DNA of 64,000 nt from Ectopseudomonas mendocina (lineage in GTDB: Bacteria; Pseudomonadota; Gammaproteobacteria; Pseudomonadales; Pseudomonadaceae). Where the stretch lies: contig NZ_VRYE01000022.1 of the NCBI RefSeq assembly GCF_008041835.1, forward strand, positions 1 to 64,000, read 5' to 3'. The position numbers were made by a program, and so were the translations under genes. Below, piece by piece: positions 1 to 11,220 of this stretch (its first letter is position 1; each line of letters starts with the position of its first letter). The notes below the pieces were generated by a model. That model searched no databases. It had not been told where the DNA came from and was given only the letters and a program-made list of their open reading frames with translations.

Positions 1-170
1 GAACCCGCCCTAATTTGGGAAATTCAGGGCAACCACCGGTTAAAACCCCTCAAATAGTGGGCAATTCGCTTTGTCTTTGACGCGCTCTGTCCAGTCATTG
101 ATTCAAGTCCGACAGGCTGCTAGGCCGTAAGGCACGAAGGGGCAAGCCGCAATGCCAGGCGCCGGCCTGT

Positions 171-176
171 TAAACT
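171..176 (+). promoter_or_regulatory. Candidate -10 box upstream of rlmJ
   Basis: TAAACT is followed directly by a GC-rich discriminator (GCGCGTC), 26 bases before the rlmJ start. The same arrangement recurs upstream of three other genes in this window. No convincing -35 box is visible at the usual spacing, so only the -10 is proposed. The rest of positions 1-170 holds nothing I recognise. Confidence 0.35.
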
Positions 177-201
177 GCGCGTCTGATTCGAGGACTCACA
201 C

Positions 202-1056
202 ATGAACTACCGCCACGCCTTCCATGCCGGCAATCACGCCGATGTACTCAAGCACCTGCTGCTGACCCGCCTACTTGCCCTGCTGTCGAAGAAGGAGGCT
301 CCTTTTGCCTACCTCGACAGCCATGCCGGGCTCGGCCTGTACGATCTGCAGGGTGATCAGGCCAGCCGTACCGGCGAGTACCTGGAGGGTATCGCCCGCC
401 TGTGGCAGGCCGAGCAGTTGCCGGATGCGGTCGAGGCCTATCTGGAGGTGGTGCGGGCGATGAACCCCGATGGCGAGCTGCGCTACTACCCGGGTTCGCC
501 GGAGCTGGCGCGCCTGCTCAGTCGCGAGCAGGATCGCCTGCAGCTCAACGAGAAACATCCCGAGGACGGTCGCCTGCTCAAGGACAATATGCGCGGCGAC
601 CGCCGTGTGGCCGTGCACCTGGGCGAAGGCTGGTACGTGCCACGTGCACTGATGCCGACTCGCGAGAAGCGCGTGCTGCTGCTGATCGATCCGCCCTTCG
701 AGCAGGCGGATGAACTGCAACGCTGTGTCGAGGCCTTGAATGAAGCGCACGGCCGTATGCGTCAGGCCATCGTGGCGATCTGGTACCCGATCAAAGATGA
801 GCGGCAACTGGCGCGTTTTTATCGTGACCTGAGCAAGAGCGCCGCGCCCAAGCTGCTGCGCGTTGAGTTGTATGTGCATGCGCCGGATGATGCGACACGT
901 TTGACCGGCTCGGGTCTGGTGATCAGCAACCCGCCTTGGGGGCTGGAGGACGAACTCAAGCAGTTGTTGCCCTGGCTGGCCGATGTATTGGGGCAGAGCC
1001 AGGGCGGCTGGCGCCTGGACTGGTTGATAAAGGAAGCGCCAGGCGGCAAGTCATAA
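202..1056 (+). CDS. rlmJ: 23S rRNA (adenine(2030)-N6)-methyltransferase
   Basis: RlmJ uses S-adenosylmethionine to methylate N6 of A2030 in 23S rRNA during 50S assembly. The 284-residue product starts with the characteristic MNYRHAFHAGNHADVLKH, and an aspartate-proline-proline-phenylalanine motif lies at residues 163-166, the catalytic DPP[FY] of N6-adenine methyltransferases. The length fits the family (about 280). ATG 202 is preceded by GAGGA about eight bases upstream. The gene stands alone; msrA and dipA lie downstream on the other strand, the same neighbourhood as PA5017-PA5019 of P. aeruginosa (from memory). Nothing in it looks damaged. Confidence 0.95.
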   Translation: MNYRHAFHAGNHADVLKHLLLTRLLALLSKKEAPFAYLDSHAGLGLYDLQGDQASRTGEYLEGIARLWQAEQLPDAVEAYLEVVRAMNPDGELRYYPGSPELARLLSREQDRLQLNEKHPEDGRLLKDNMRGDRRVAVHLGEGWYVPRALMPTREKRVLLLIDPPFEQADELQRCVEALNEAHGRMRQAIVAIWYPIKDERQLARFYRDLSKSAAPKLLRVELYVHAPDDATRLTGSGLVISNPPWGLEDELKQLLPWLADVLGQSQGGWRLDWLIKEAPGGKS

Positions 1057-1060
1057 GCGC

Positions 1061-1121
1061 GTAGCCCGGATGAAGTTCGCGAGCCGTGGCCCACGCCCCC
1101 CCCGGATTGCATCCGGGCTAC
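1061..1121. repeat. REP-like inverted repeat (GTAGCCCGGAT family)
   Basis: GTAGCCCGGAT at 1061-1071 and its exact reverse complement ATCCGGGCTAC at 1111-1121 bracket a GC-rich spacer containing a run of eight C. A second copy of the same family lies at 52869-52934. This is the layout of a paired intergenic REP element. It sits just past the rlmJ stop codon and may help end or protect that transcript. Confidence 0.7.
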
Positions 1122-1363
1122 AAGGGGTTCAAGCAGGCTTGTGATTGGGCTCGATGTGGTCGCTCAGGTTGCGCCTCGGGCTGAGGTACTCCAGCACCTC
1201 CAGCGGTAGCTGCGAAGGGCGCAGGCAGCGCGCGAATCTGCGCTTCATCCTTGATTTTGAAGTTGCTTAAGGCGAAATCGTGTTCCCAGCACTTCAGGTC
1301 CAGCTGTATGTAGAGGCCGATGCAGAGCTGTTCTGGCGAGAGGTAGACGGTGCTGTCGGACAT
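1118..1363 (-). pseudogene. DUF3391-type fragment, probable remnant of an HD-GYP phosphodiesterase
   Basis: The first about 45 residues (LSPEQLCIGLYIQLDL, then NFKIKDEAQIRAL) match the N-terminal DUF3391 domain that precedes HD-GYP c-di-GMP phosphodiesterase domains in pseudomonads. No HD-GYP domain follows. After IRAL the annotated frame turns into low-complexity Pro/Ala/Gln sequence, whereas dropping one base near 1240 opens a more protein-like tail (LPLEVLEYLSPRRN) ending at a TGA at 1129-1131. This points to a truncated and frameshifted remnant. No ribosome binding site is seen before ATG 1363. A short genuine protein cannot be excluded. Confidence 0.45.
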
Positions 1364-1443
1364 GCGGCATTGATACGCTGATGGCGGTTTGCCGGCATTC
1401 TAGTGCGGCACGTACCGGCTGCGTAGCCTTTCCTCGCGCGGCA

Positions 1444-1641
1444 TCAGGCCATCAGGTCGATGCTGTTGCCCAGGTTGGGCGGATTGCCGGGGGCGCTGAC
1501 CGGTGCAGCCGGCTGCACCAGCCCGGTGATGCTGGCGGCCTGCAGCTCCAGCGTCTTGCGCAGCAGCAGGAGCGACATCTGCGCGGCAATCTGCGTCGAT
1601 GCCTGGCTCGCAACCTGGCTGGAAATACGACTCAGCGCCAT
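1444..1641 (-). CDS. YjfB-like putative motility protein
   Basis: This 65-residue protein resembles the small YjfB family: an N-terminal amphipathic Ala/Ser/Gln-rich helix, then a LRKTLELQAASITGL segment, then a Pro-rich linker ending in PNLGNSIDLMA, the usual NxGxxID[LV] tail. The family is called putative motility proteins because of genomic links to flagella; the molecular role is unknown. The gene starts 16 bases after the msrA stop codon, so it is probably cotranscribed with msrA. An AAGGGATC sequence before the ATG can serve as ribosome binding site. Confidence 0.75.
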   Translation of the reverse strand: MALSRISSQVASQASTQIAAQMSLLLLRKTLELQAASITGLVQPAAPVSAPGNPPNLGNSIDLMA

Positions 1642-1657
1642 GATCCCTTACCCGTAT

Positions 1658-2311
1658 TCAGGATTCAGGGGGTAGGCATACGCCTGTGCCACCCAGGCCG
1701 CAATAGCCGTTGGGATTCTTCGCCAGGTATTGCTGGTGATAGGTCTCGGCATAGTAGAAGGTCGCTGCTTCGCTGATTTCGGTGGTAATGCGGCCCAGGC
1801 CGGCCTTGTCCAGCGCGTTCTGAAAGCGCGCCTGGCTGGCCAGTGCGGCACTCAGTTGGGTGGCATCCTGGCAGTAGATCGCCGAACGGTACTGGGTGCC
1901 CTGATCGTTGCCCTGGCGCATGCCCTGGGTCGGGTTATGCGCTTCCCAGAACACCTTGAGCAGTGCGTCGAAGCTGGTCAGCTGCGGATCGAACACCACC
2001 AGCACCACTTCGGTGTGCCCGGTCAGGCCGGAGCAAACTTCGTCGTAAGTCGGGTTGGGAGTGAAGCCACCGGCGTAACCAACCGCTGTGCTGAATACCC
2101 CGGGCTGTTGCCAGAAGCGGCGTTCGGCGCCCCAGAAACAGCCCAGGCCAAATACCGCCTGCTGCAGGCCGGCAGGGAAGGGTGGTTTGATCGGATGGCC
2201 GTTGACATAGTGGGTGTCGCTCACTGGCAGCGCTTCGCTGCGGCCAGGCAGTGCCTGCTCGGCAGTCGGCAGGGCGTGCTTGTTGACGAGAATCTGGGAA
2301 CGCAGAACCAT
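1658..2311 (-). CDS. msrA: Peptide-methionine (S)-S-oxide reductase
   Basis: MsrA reduces the S-epimer of methionine sulfoxide in proteins and free methionine, repairing oxidative damage in the cytoplasm. The catalytic [11 protein letters not shown] motif and the C-terminal [12 protein letters not shown] segment carrying the resolving cysteines are present. I chose ATG 2311 ([11 protein letters not shown]) because AGGAG lies six bases upstream and pseudomonad homologues begin this way, giving 217 residues. A frame-compatible ATG at 2332 has no such site. The extra N-terminal 50 residues before the catalytic core are typical of the long Pseudomonas MsrA form. Confidence 0.95.
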   Translation of the reverse strand: MVLRSQILVNKHALPTAEQALPGRSEALPVSDTHYVNGHPIKPPFPAGLQQAVFGLGCFWGAERRFWQQPGVFSTAVGYAGGFTPNPTYDEVCSGLTGHTEVVLVVFDPQLTSFDALLKVFWEAHNPTQGMRQGNDQGTQYRSAIYCQDATQLSAALASQARFQNALDKAGLGRITTEISEAATFYYAETYHQQYLAKNPNGYCGLGGTGVCLPPES

Positions 2312-2363
2312 GGCGGTCTCCTGGGTGGTCATGGGATGGGCGGACTGCGCGCAGCGTCGCGTA

Positions 2364-5036
2364 TTACGTCCGTTGCTCGGCCTGTGGCCGGCAGGGATAG
2401 CGGCGCAGGCCGTCGATCAGCTCGCGGCCGGGAATCGGCCGGTCGAACAGATAACCCTGGCCTATATCGCATTTGTGGCGGCGCAGGAAGCCAAGCTGGG
2501 CGCCGGTTTCGATGCCTTCGGCGACCACCTTGAGCTTGAGGTTGTGGGCCATGGCGATCACCGCCGAGGTGATCTCCATGTCGTCCTGGTTGCCCGGAAT
2601 GTCCTTGATGAAACTGCGATCGATCTTGATCACGTCGATGGGGAATTTCTTCAGGTAGCTGAGCGAGGAATAACCGGTGCCGAAGTCGTCCATGGCCAGG
2701 CTCAGGCCCAGGCTTTTGAGGCGGCTGAGCTGGTGGCGGGTATCGTCGGTGGCTTCCAGCAGCAGGCTTTCGGTCAGCTCCAGTTCCAGCAGGTGCGGGT
2801 CGAGCTGTTCTTCATGGAGGATGGCGGCGATGGAGCCGACCAAATCAGGGTCGGAGAACTGCTTGGGCGACAGGTTGATCGCCACCTGCAACTGGCCCAG
2901 GCCGATGGCGGCGATCTGCTTGCTCATACGGCAGGCCTGGCGCACCACCCATTTGCCGATGGGGATGATCAGGCCGGTTTCCTCGGCAACGCTGATGAAC
3001 TGATCCGGACTGATCATGCCTTTTTCCGGGTGCTGCCAGCGCAGCAGCGCTTCCATGCCGTGCAACTGGCCCGTCTTGAGGCACAGCTTGGGCTGGTAGA
3101 ACACCTCCAGCTCGTTCTGGGTCAGGGCGCGGCGCAGGTTGTTCTCGACGAACAGCTTGTAGTTGGCTTCGGCATTGAGCGCCTCGGTGAACACCTGCAC
3201 CTGATGCTTGCCGTTGGCCTTGGCCTTGTGCAGCGCGAGGCCGGCGTGTTTCATCAGGGTTTGCGGATCATCACCGTGCGCCGGGGCGATGGCCAGGCCG
3301 ACCGAGCCGGTGACGCTGATCAACTGGTTGTCGACGAACAGTGGCTTGTCCAGCGTCTGCAGCACCTGACGGGCGAGATCCAGGGCGTTTTCCTGGCTGC
3401 AGCTATCGAGCAGGATGGCGAACTCGTTGCTGGCGAAGCGTGCCAGGCTGCCCTTGGCGCCCAGGCTGTTGCGCAGGCGCCGGGCGAGGGCCGAGAGCAG
3501 CTTGTCGCCGACCTGGTGACCGAGGCTGTCGTTGATGCGCTTGAAGTTGTCGATGTCCACCAGCAGCAGACCGAGGCTCCGTAGGTTCTGGGCAAAGCGT
3601 TGTTCAAGACTGCGGATGAAGGCGGGACGATTGCCCAGGTTGGTCAGGTTGTCGGTGTAGGCCAGGCGCTCGATGCGCTGCTGGGCCAGCTTGGCCTCGG
3701 TGATGTCTTCATAGATGCCGATGTAGTGGGTCAGCTCGCCGTCGTCGCCATACACCTTGGAGATCGACAGGTGGCCCCAGTAGGGCTCCTGGTTCTTGCG
3801 CCGGCTACGAAACTCGCCCTGCCAGCTGCTGTGTTCGGCCAGGCTCGAGTCGGTGTCGAACAGCAGGTCGCTGAGGTTGGCCATGGCCGGTAGTTCCGAC
3901 AGGCGCTGGCCATAGACCTCGTCGCAACTGTACAGGGTGATGGCGGTGAAGCTGGGGTTGACGTACTCCACCCGGCCATCGCGGTCGACCAGCAGAAAGG
4001 CGCTGGCGCTCTGCTCAACGGCACGCTGGAACAAATTCAGGGTGCTGGTGACGTCACGCTTTTGCTGGTTGATCAGCACCTGGGCGAACTGGTCGGCCAA
4101 CTCGCCGGCGAAGGCGATCTCGTCAGCCTGCCAGATACGCTTCGGGCCGATATGCTCCAGGCAGAGGATGCCTACCACTTCGCCTTCGATACGAATGCTG
4201 GCATCGAGCAATGAGTGGATGCCATACGGCTGTAGATAGCTGGCAGCCAATTCGCGGGTGCGCGGATCATGCAGGGCGTCATGGGCGTCGATCACCCGGC
4301 TGCTGTGCAGTGCCTGCAGGTACAGCGGGGAATGCCGCGCGTCTATCGCCTGCGGCTGTTCGTGGCGAGCCAGGTCGCGCCGGTACAGCGATATGGGCTG
4401 TAGATGCTGGCTGGCGAGCATCCACAGGCTGGCGCGAGCGACACCATAGACCTCGCAGGCCGCTTGAGTGATCAGCGCGGCGGCTTCCTGCTGCGGGTCA
4501 CTGGAAACGTAGCGTTGACGCGCCAGCCGCACGATGAGTTCACGCTGCGTCTGTGAACGCGCCATGCGCTGCAGATGATCGTGCTGCAGCGAGTCCAGCA
4601 GGTCAGGCTCCTGTATCGGCGCCGATGATGGGGCGGCGGAGCTGCCATCGGTGATCAGCAGATAACCACGCAGCAACTGGCGATTACGCTGTTTGAACGG
4701 CTCGCCCATCTCCAGTAGATTCAGCCGCCCCTGAGGCGTATGCAGGGTGTAACTGACCTGATAGTGGGCGCTCTGCTGCAGTTGTTGCTGGATGACATCG
4801 TGCAGACGGTAGCGTGCTTCCGGCTCCATCAGGCTGGCATAGGGGGCATCCACCAGCGCACACAGGGCGGTGGCGCTGATACCGAGCTTGCGCTCGCAGG
4901 TCGGGTCGAGAAACAGCAGGGCCCAGCTTGGTTCGTTCAAGCGCTCGAAACGCAACATGCCGAGCCGCGAGGGTACTGGCAACTGCGTCACAACCTCGGC
5001 TGCCGACCGTGTGCCGGCATCGGGATGACTTTTCAT
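2364..5036 (-). CDS. dipA: DipA-type c-di-GMP phosphodiesterase (PAS-GAF-PAS-GGDEF-EAL)
   Basis: The 890-residue product has a PAS-like region (about 20-130), GAF (175-325), PAS (335-445), GGDEF (458-620) and EAL (637-880) domains, with no membrane segments. The GGDEF signature is replaced by ASNEF (535-539), so cyclase activity is unlikely. The EAL core is intact (EALLRW at 662, [16 protein letters not shown] later), predicting hydrolysis of c-di-GMP. Architecture, the ASNEF variant and position next to msrA match P. aeruginosa DipA (PA5017), which promotes biofilm dispersion. The start at 5036 (MKSHPDAG) is preferred over the upstream 5111 by similarity recalled for DipA; the ribosome site is weak. 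Confidence 0.9.
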   Translation of the reverse strand: MKSHPDAGTRSAAEVVTQLPVPSRLGMLRFERLNEPSWALLFLDPTCERKLGISATALCALVDAPYASLMEPEARYRLHDVIQQQLQQSAHYQVSYTLHTPQGRLNLLEMGEPFKQRNRQLLRGYLLITDGSSAAPSSAPIQEPDLLDSLQHDHLQRMARSQTQRELIVRLARQRYVSSDPQQEAAALITQAACEVYGVARASLWMLASQHLQPISLYRRDLARHEQPQAIDARHSPLYLQALHSSRVIDAHDALHDPRTRELAASYLQPYGIHSLLDASIRIEGEVVGILCLEHIGPKRIWQADEIAFAGELADQFAQVLINQQKRDVTSTLNLFQRAVEQSASAFLLVDRDGRVEYVNPSFTAITLYSCDEVYGQRLSELPAMANLSDLLFDTDSSLAEHSSWQGEFRSRRKNQEPYWGHLSISKVYGDDGELTHYIGIYEDITEAKLAQQRIERLAYTDNLTNLGNRPAFIRSLEQRFAQNLRSLGLLLVDIDNFKRINDSLGHQVGDKLLSALARRLRNSLGAKGSLARFASNEFAILLDSCSQENALDLARQVLQTLDKPLFVDNQLISVTGSVGLAIAPAHGDDPQTLMKHAGLALHKAKANGKHQVQVFTEALNAEANYKLFVENNLRRALTQNELEVFYQPKLCLKTGQLHGMEALLRWQHPEKGMISPDQFISVAEETGLIIPIGKWVVRQACRMSKQIAAIGLGQLQVAINLSPKQFSDPDLVGSIAAILHEEQLDPHLLELELTESLLLEATDDTRHQLSRLKSLGLSLAMDDFGTGYSSLSYLKKFPIDVIKIDRSFIKDIPGNQDDMEITSAVIAMAHNLKLKVVAEGIETGAQLGFLRRHKCDIGQGYLFDRPIPGRELIDGLRRYPCRPQAEQRT

Positions 5037-5174
5037 TAGGCGTTGGGCTTCCAGTATGCTGACCAGGCGAGGCTTCCGTACTCGGTACAGGGCCGCTGTA
5101 CCGCAAGGCACATTGGCATGGACGGAGGCTGAGGCTCAGGCCTACTTCACTATAGCATTCGGCAAGGGTGCATC

Positions 5175-5708
5175 ATGCAAGCGAGACTGACAAGAAAACT
5201 GATGGCCATGCTCCTGGGGGCGGTGCTGGCTTGCGGGCTACCCGGCACCGCCAGCGCTGACGACAAGGCGTTGCTGCAAGGCGCCGAACAGGCCGCTTAA
5301 CTGGACGGGCTCAAGCGCCTTTACCTGACTGACAACGAGCGCCAGGCGCTGCTCGCACACAGCAACGCCTTGCTGGAAACCTACGCCCTGCGTGCCGGTT
5401 ACCAGGTTGGCCAGGCGCAACGGGATGATCTCTTGTACCGCTTCGCGGTCGGCAATGCCGGCGAGTTGATCCTGCGTGAAGAGACCCGTGGCACTCAGGG
5501 CACCGCCATCGCAGTGCGCAATCAGCGCCTGCCGGTATTCGTTATCGATCCGTTCATCCGTTATGAGTGTCCGACCGGCGGTATTCGTTGCGTGCTGTTC
5601 AACCCGGTCGATGACACGGCGTTGCTGAGCATTCTGCGTGATCACAAGGGCGCGGGTGAGCTGGCCAAGGCGCTGAGCTTTCTGATTCGCAACGTGCAGA
5701 AGGGCTGA
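5175..5708 (+). pseudogene. Secreted hypothetical protein interrupted by a nonsense codon
   Basis: From ATG 5175 a typical signal peptide is read (KLMAMLLGAVLACGLPGTASA), then a mature region, but codon 42 is TAA at 5298-5300. The same frame continues without another stop to TGA at 5706-5708 and stays protein-like (DGLKRLYLTDNERQALLAHS, then FVIDPFIRYECPTGG). A single C-to-T change (CAA to TAA, Gln to stop) explains the break. The full product would be about 177 residues and exported. An internal ATG at 5370 could give a 112-residue product without signal peptide. I do not recognise the family. It lies divergent from dipA. Confidence 0.7.
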
Positions 5709-5718
5709 TTTGCCCCGC

Positions 5719-6159
5719 TCACAGCTTCAGCAGAAACATGGCCTTGGCCAGGAACAGAATGACCAACATGTGCAGCAGCACGCTCAGGTGAATACGGCGC
5801 GAGCGTGGCGCGGTCATGCGGCCGTTGCGCATCAGGAAAACCACCAGCAGAAAATGCCCGAGGATGCTCAGCGCCAGGATGATTTTCAGGCTGAGCAGAA
5901 TGCCGAAGCTGCTGGCCAGTGGCGCATGCAGGGCTGCGCGGTAGTGCCAGGCCAGGCCCAGGCCGGCGGCGTAGAGCACCAGTATGACCCAATGCATGAC
6001 CTGCCTGGCGCGCTGACCCAGCGCGCGTGAGAAGCCGGCCTTGGTTGCATCCGGCAGTGCCTGTGTGGCACGGCTTAGAATCATCACTTCGAAGAAGACG
6101 CCACCGATGAAGAATGCGGCTGCAGTCAGGTGGGCGAATTTGAGCAATAGATAGAGCAT
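5719..6159 (-). CDS. CopD-like four-helix inner membrane protein
   Basis: The 146-residue product is almost entirely hydrophobic, with four predicted membrane helices: about 5-27, 52-72, 80-105 and 122-143. It begins with LLKFAHLTAAAFFIGGVFFE, where the His-Leu-X-X-Ala-X-X-X-X-X-Gly pattern resembles CopD/DUF2269-type proteins that may bind heme or copper. A conserved histidine in the third or fourth helix fits that idea (ILGHFLLVVFLM). The gene is single, convergent with the broken secreted gene upstream on the plus strand. Its substrate is not known. An inverted repeat lies 32 bases before the start. Confidence 0.65.
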   Translation of the reverse strand: MLYLLLKFAHLTAAAFFIGGVFFEVMILSRATQALPDATKAGFSRALGQRARQVMHWVILVLYAAGLGLAWHYRAALHAPLASSFGILLSLKIILALSILGHFLLVVFLMRNGRMTAPRSRRIHLSVLLHMLVILFLAKAMFLLKL

Positions 6160-6190
6160 GAGGCGAGCACCGGATCGAGATCGATGTAAC

Positions 6191-6224
6191 GATCATGGCG
6201 TTTGCTGCGTTCAGCGCCATGATC
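6191..6224. promoter_or_regulatory. Perfect 10-bp inverted repeat upstream of the CopD-like gene
   Basis: GATCATGGCG at 6191-6200 is matched by CGCCATGATC at 6215-6224, with a 14-base spacer. It lies between the CopD-like start codon (6159) and the aceF terminator. It could be an operator or an RNA hairpin in the leader of the minus-strand gene. There is no T run, so it does not look like an intrinsic terminator. Confidence 0.4.
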
Positions 6225-6250
6225 AGGATCAAGCCGGCCCTGATTCGTGC

Positions 6251-6284
6251 AGGCAAAAAGAACCCCGCCTGGATGAGCGGGGTT
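6251..6284 (-). terminator. Rho-independent terminator of aceEF
   Basis: Read on the minus strand, AACCCCGC (6284-6277) pairs with GCGGGGTT (6268-6261), followed by CTTTTTGCC. The hairpin lies 32 bases beyond the aceF stop codon. Confidence 0.85.
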
Positions 6285-6315
6285 GAGGATGCGAGCGTGG
6301 CGTGCTCGAAACGGT

Positions 6316-8292
6316 TTACAGCAGGATGGTGCGGATATCGGCCAGCAGCTGCGACAGACGCTGCGTGAAGCGGGCAGCGGCTGCGCCATTGATCACCCGG
6401 TGATCGTAGGACAGCGACAGCGGCAGCATCAGCTTGGGCTGGAAGGCCTTGCCATCCCACACCGGCTGCATGGTCGCCTTGCTGACACCGAGGATCGCCA
6501 CTTCCGGCGCGTTGACGATCGGCGTGAAGCCGGTGCCGCCAATGTGGCCGAGGCTGGAGATGGTGAAGCAGGCGCCCTGCATGTCGTCAGCCGAGAGCTT
6601 CTTCTTGCGGGCCTTGTCGGCCAGTTCGGCCGCTTCGCCAGCCAGTTGTAGCAGGCTCTTCTGGTCGACGTTCTTGATCACCGGTACCAGCAGGCCGTCC
6701 GGCGTATCGACGGCGAAGCCGATATGCACGTACTTCTTGCGGATGATCGCCTTGCCGCTCGGCGCCAGCGAACTGTTGAAGTCCGGCAGTTCCTTGAGCA
6801 GGTGGGCGCAGGCCTTGAGCAGCAGCGGCAGCACGGTCAGCTTGACGCCGGCCTTTTCCGCCACGGCCTTCTGCGCGACGCGGAAGGCTTCCAGGTCGGT
6901 GATGTCGGCCGAGTCGAACTGGGTCACGTGCGGTACGTTGAGCCAGCTGCGGTGCAGGTTGGCAGCGCCGACCTGCATCAGGCGGGTCATCGGTACTTCT
7001 TCGATTTCACCGAACTTGCTGAAGTCCACGGTCGGGATCGGCGGGATGCCGGCGCCGCCGGTAGCAGCTGCAGCAGGCGCCTGCGGTGCGGCCTTGGCCT
7101 TGTGCATCATGGCCTTGACGTAAGCCTGCACGTCTTCCTTGAGAATGCGACCTTTCGGGCCGGTGCCGGCGATATCCGCCAGCTCCACACCGAACTCACG
7201 CGCCAGCTGACGCACGGCAGGGCCGGCGTGCACCTTGGCGCTGCTGCGCTTGGGTGCGTTGGCCGGATCGGCAGCGGCAGCAGACAGCGAGGCGATGGCG
7301 CGCACTTCGGCGGCCACTTCCGGTGCGGCGCCTTCCGGTACGCGGTGCACTTCCTGGCTGGCTTGCGCCGGTGCAGCGGCCGGTGCGGCGCCCGCGACCT
7401 TGAGCTTGAGAATCAGGTCGCCGGTGCCGATCTCGTCATCCAGCTTGACCAGCACTTCTTCCACCACGCCGGCAGCCGGCGAGGGGATTTCCATGGAGGC
7501 CTTGTCGGATTCCAGGGTCAGCAGGCTCTGGTCGGCTTCGATGCTGTCGCCGGCCTTGACCATGATCTCGATGACCTTGCCCTTGGCGCTGGAGCCGATG
7601 TCCGGCACGTGTACGTCCTGCACCGAAGCAGCAGCCGGGGCTGCGGCAGCGGGAGCAGGTGCGGCGGCTGGCGCAGCAGCGGGTGCTGCGGCTTGAGCCG
7701 GAGCAGCGTCGGCAGTTGCGCCACCAGCGGTGCGCAGCTTGAGGATCAGGTCGCCAGTGCCGATTTCATCATCCAGCTTGACCAGCACTTGCTCCACCAC
7801 GCCGGCAGCCGGCGAGGGGATTTCCATGGAGGCCTTGTCGGACTCCAGGGTGATCAGCGACTGGTCGGCTTCAATCGTGTCGCCGGCCTTGACCATGACT
7901 TCGATGACCTTGACCTTGCCGTCGGTGCCGATATCCGGCACGTGCACGTCCTGCACGCTGCTGCCGGTGGCAGCAGCGGCGGGCGCTGCTGTCGGAGCGA
8001 CCGCTTGCGGGGCTTCGGCAGGGGCTGCTGCGGCTTTCGGCGCAGGCGCCGCTTGCGCAGCACCTTCGACGTCCAGCACCAGCAGCTCGTCGCCTTCCTT
8101 CAGGCGGTCACCGATCTTGACCTTGATTTCCTTGATCACGCCGGCCTTGGGCGAGGGCACTTCCATGGAGGCCTTGTCGGACTCCAGGGTCAGTACGCTC
8201 TGATCGGCTTCGATGCGGTCGCCGACATTGACCAGCAGTTCAATCACCTCGCCTTCACCGCCGAGGTCGGGTACGCGAATCAACTCACTCAT
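6316..8292 (-). CDS. aceF: Pyruvate dehydrogenase E2, dihydrolipoamide acetyltransferase
   Basis: AceF transfers the acetyl group from E1 to coenzyme A and forms the core of the pyruvate dehydrogenase complex. The 658-residue protein has three lipoyl domains (1-75, about 114-188 and 224-299), each with a ESDKASME motif whose lysine (K40, K153, K264) carries lipoate. They are joined by Ala/Pro-rich flexible linkers. An E1/E3-binding domain follows (about 355-393, GPAVRQLAREFGVELADIAG), then the catalytic domain with DHRVING at 630-636. Domains two and three are nearly identical even in DNA. It starts 11 bases after aceE, forming an operon. Confidence 0.98.
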   Translation of the reverse strand: MSELIRVPDLGGEGEVIELLVNVGDRIEADQSVLTLESDKASMEVPSPKAGVIKEIKVKIGDRLKEGDELLVLDVEGAAQAAPAPKAAAAPAEAPQAVAPTAAPAAAATGSSVQDVHVPDIGTDGKVKVIEVMVKAGDTIEADQSLITLESDKASMEIPSPAAGVVEQVLVKLDDEIGTGDLILKLRTAGGATADAAPAQAAAPAAAPAAAPAPAAAAPAAASVQDVHVPDIGSSAKGKVIEIMVKAGDSIEADQSLLTLESDKASMEIPSPAAGVVEEVLVKLDDEIGTGDLILKLKVAGAAPAAAPAQASQEVHRVPEGAAPEVAAEVRAIASLSAAAADPANAPKRSSAKVHAGPAVRQLAREFGVELADIAGTGPKGRILKEDVQAYVKAMMHKAKAAPQAPAAAATGGAGIPPIPTVDFSKFGEIEEVPMTRLMQVGAANLHRSWLNVPHVTQFDSADITDLEAFRVAQKAVAEKAGVKLTVLPLLLKACAHLLKELPDFNSSLAPSGKAIIRKKYVHIGFAVDTPDGLLVPVIKNVDQKSLLQLAGEAAELADKARKKKLSADDMQGACFTISSLGHIGGTGFTPIVNAPEVAILGVSKATMQPVWDGKAFQPKLMLPLSLSYDHRVINGAAAARFTQRLSQLLADIRTILL

Positions 8293-8303
8293 CGCTACGC
8301 TCC

Positions 8304-10949
<2,646 letters not shown>

Positions 10950-11060
10950 GGCTTGCTCCAGGGCGGAAAGGCTTCCAGAATCGGAGGCCAGTTGGGTCTC
11001 GCCGGCTTTGTGGGCGGGCGAGTTGAAATTCTTGGATTTACCGGGGGTAGGGCCGGCCGC

Positions 11061-11130
11061 TTGTAGTTTTACTACATTCCGACGACGGATTCAGCCCTCT
11101 GGATACAATTCTTTCGTAGTAAAACTACAA
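11061..11130. promoter_or_regulatory. Paired palindromic operators between aceE and glnE
   Basis: TTGTAGTTTTACTACA (11061-11076) is palindromic around 11069. GTAGTAAAACTACAA (11116-11130), palindromic around 11122, is the same sequence in opposite orientation over 15 bases. The centres are 53 bp apart, close to five helical turns, so two repressor dimers would face the same side of the DNA. The TGT...ACA ends resemble operators of FadR-subfamily GntR repressors (PdhR, LldR). A GCCCCGC/GCGGGGC hairpin lies further towards glnE (11155-11172). Confidence 0.6.
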
Positions 11131-11220
11131 TCCGCGGCACCGCCGGCCGCGCGTGCCCCGCTGGAGCGGGGCTGCGGGCGATTGCACCGTGCGTCCGGCA
11201 GTCCGCTAAAAGGATAGACC

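Noticed and set aside
1061..1121. Intrinsic terminator of rlmJ
   Set aside because: The stem is strong, but no T run follows, and the same sequence recurs at 52869, so it is better described as a REP-like repeat.
2214..3584. 456-residue plus-strand frame over msrA/dipA
   Set aside because: It crosses the msrA-dipA gap and is antisense to both; composition is that of reversed EAL-domain codons.
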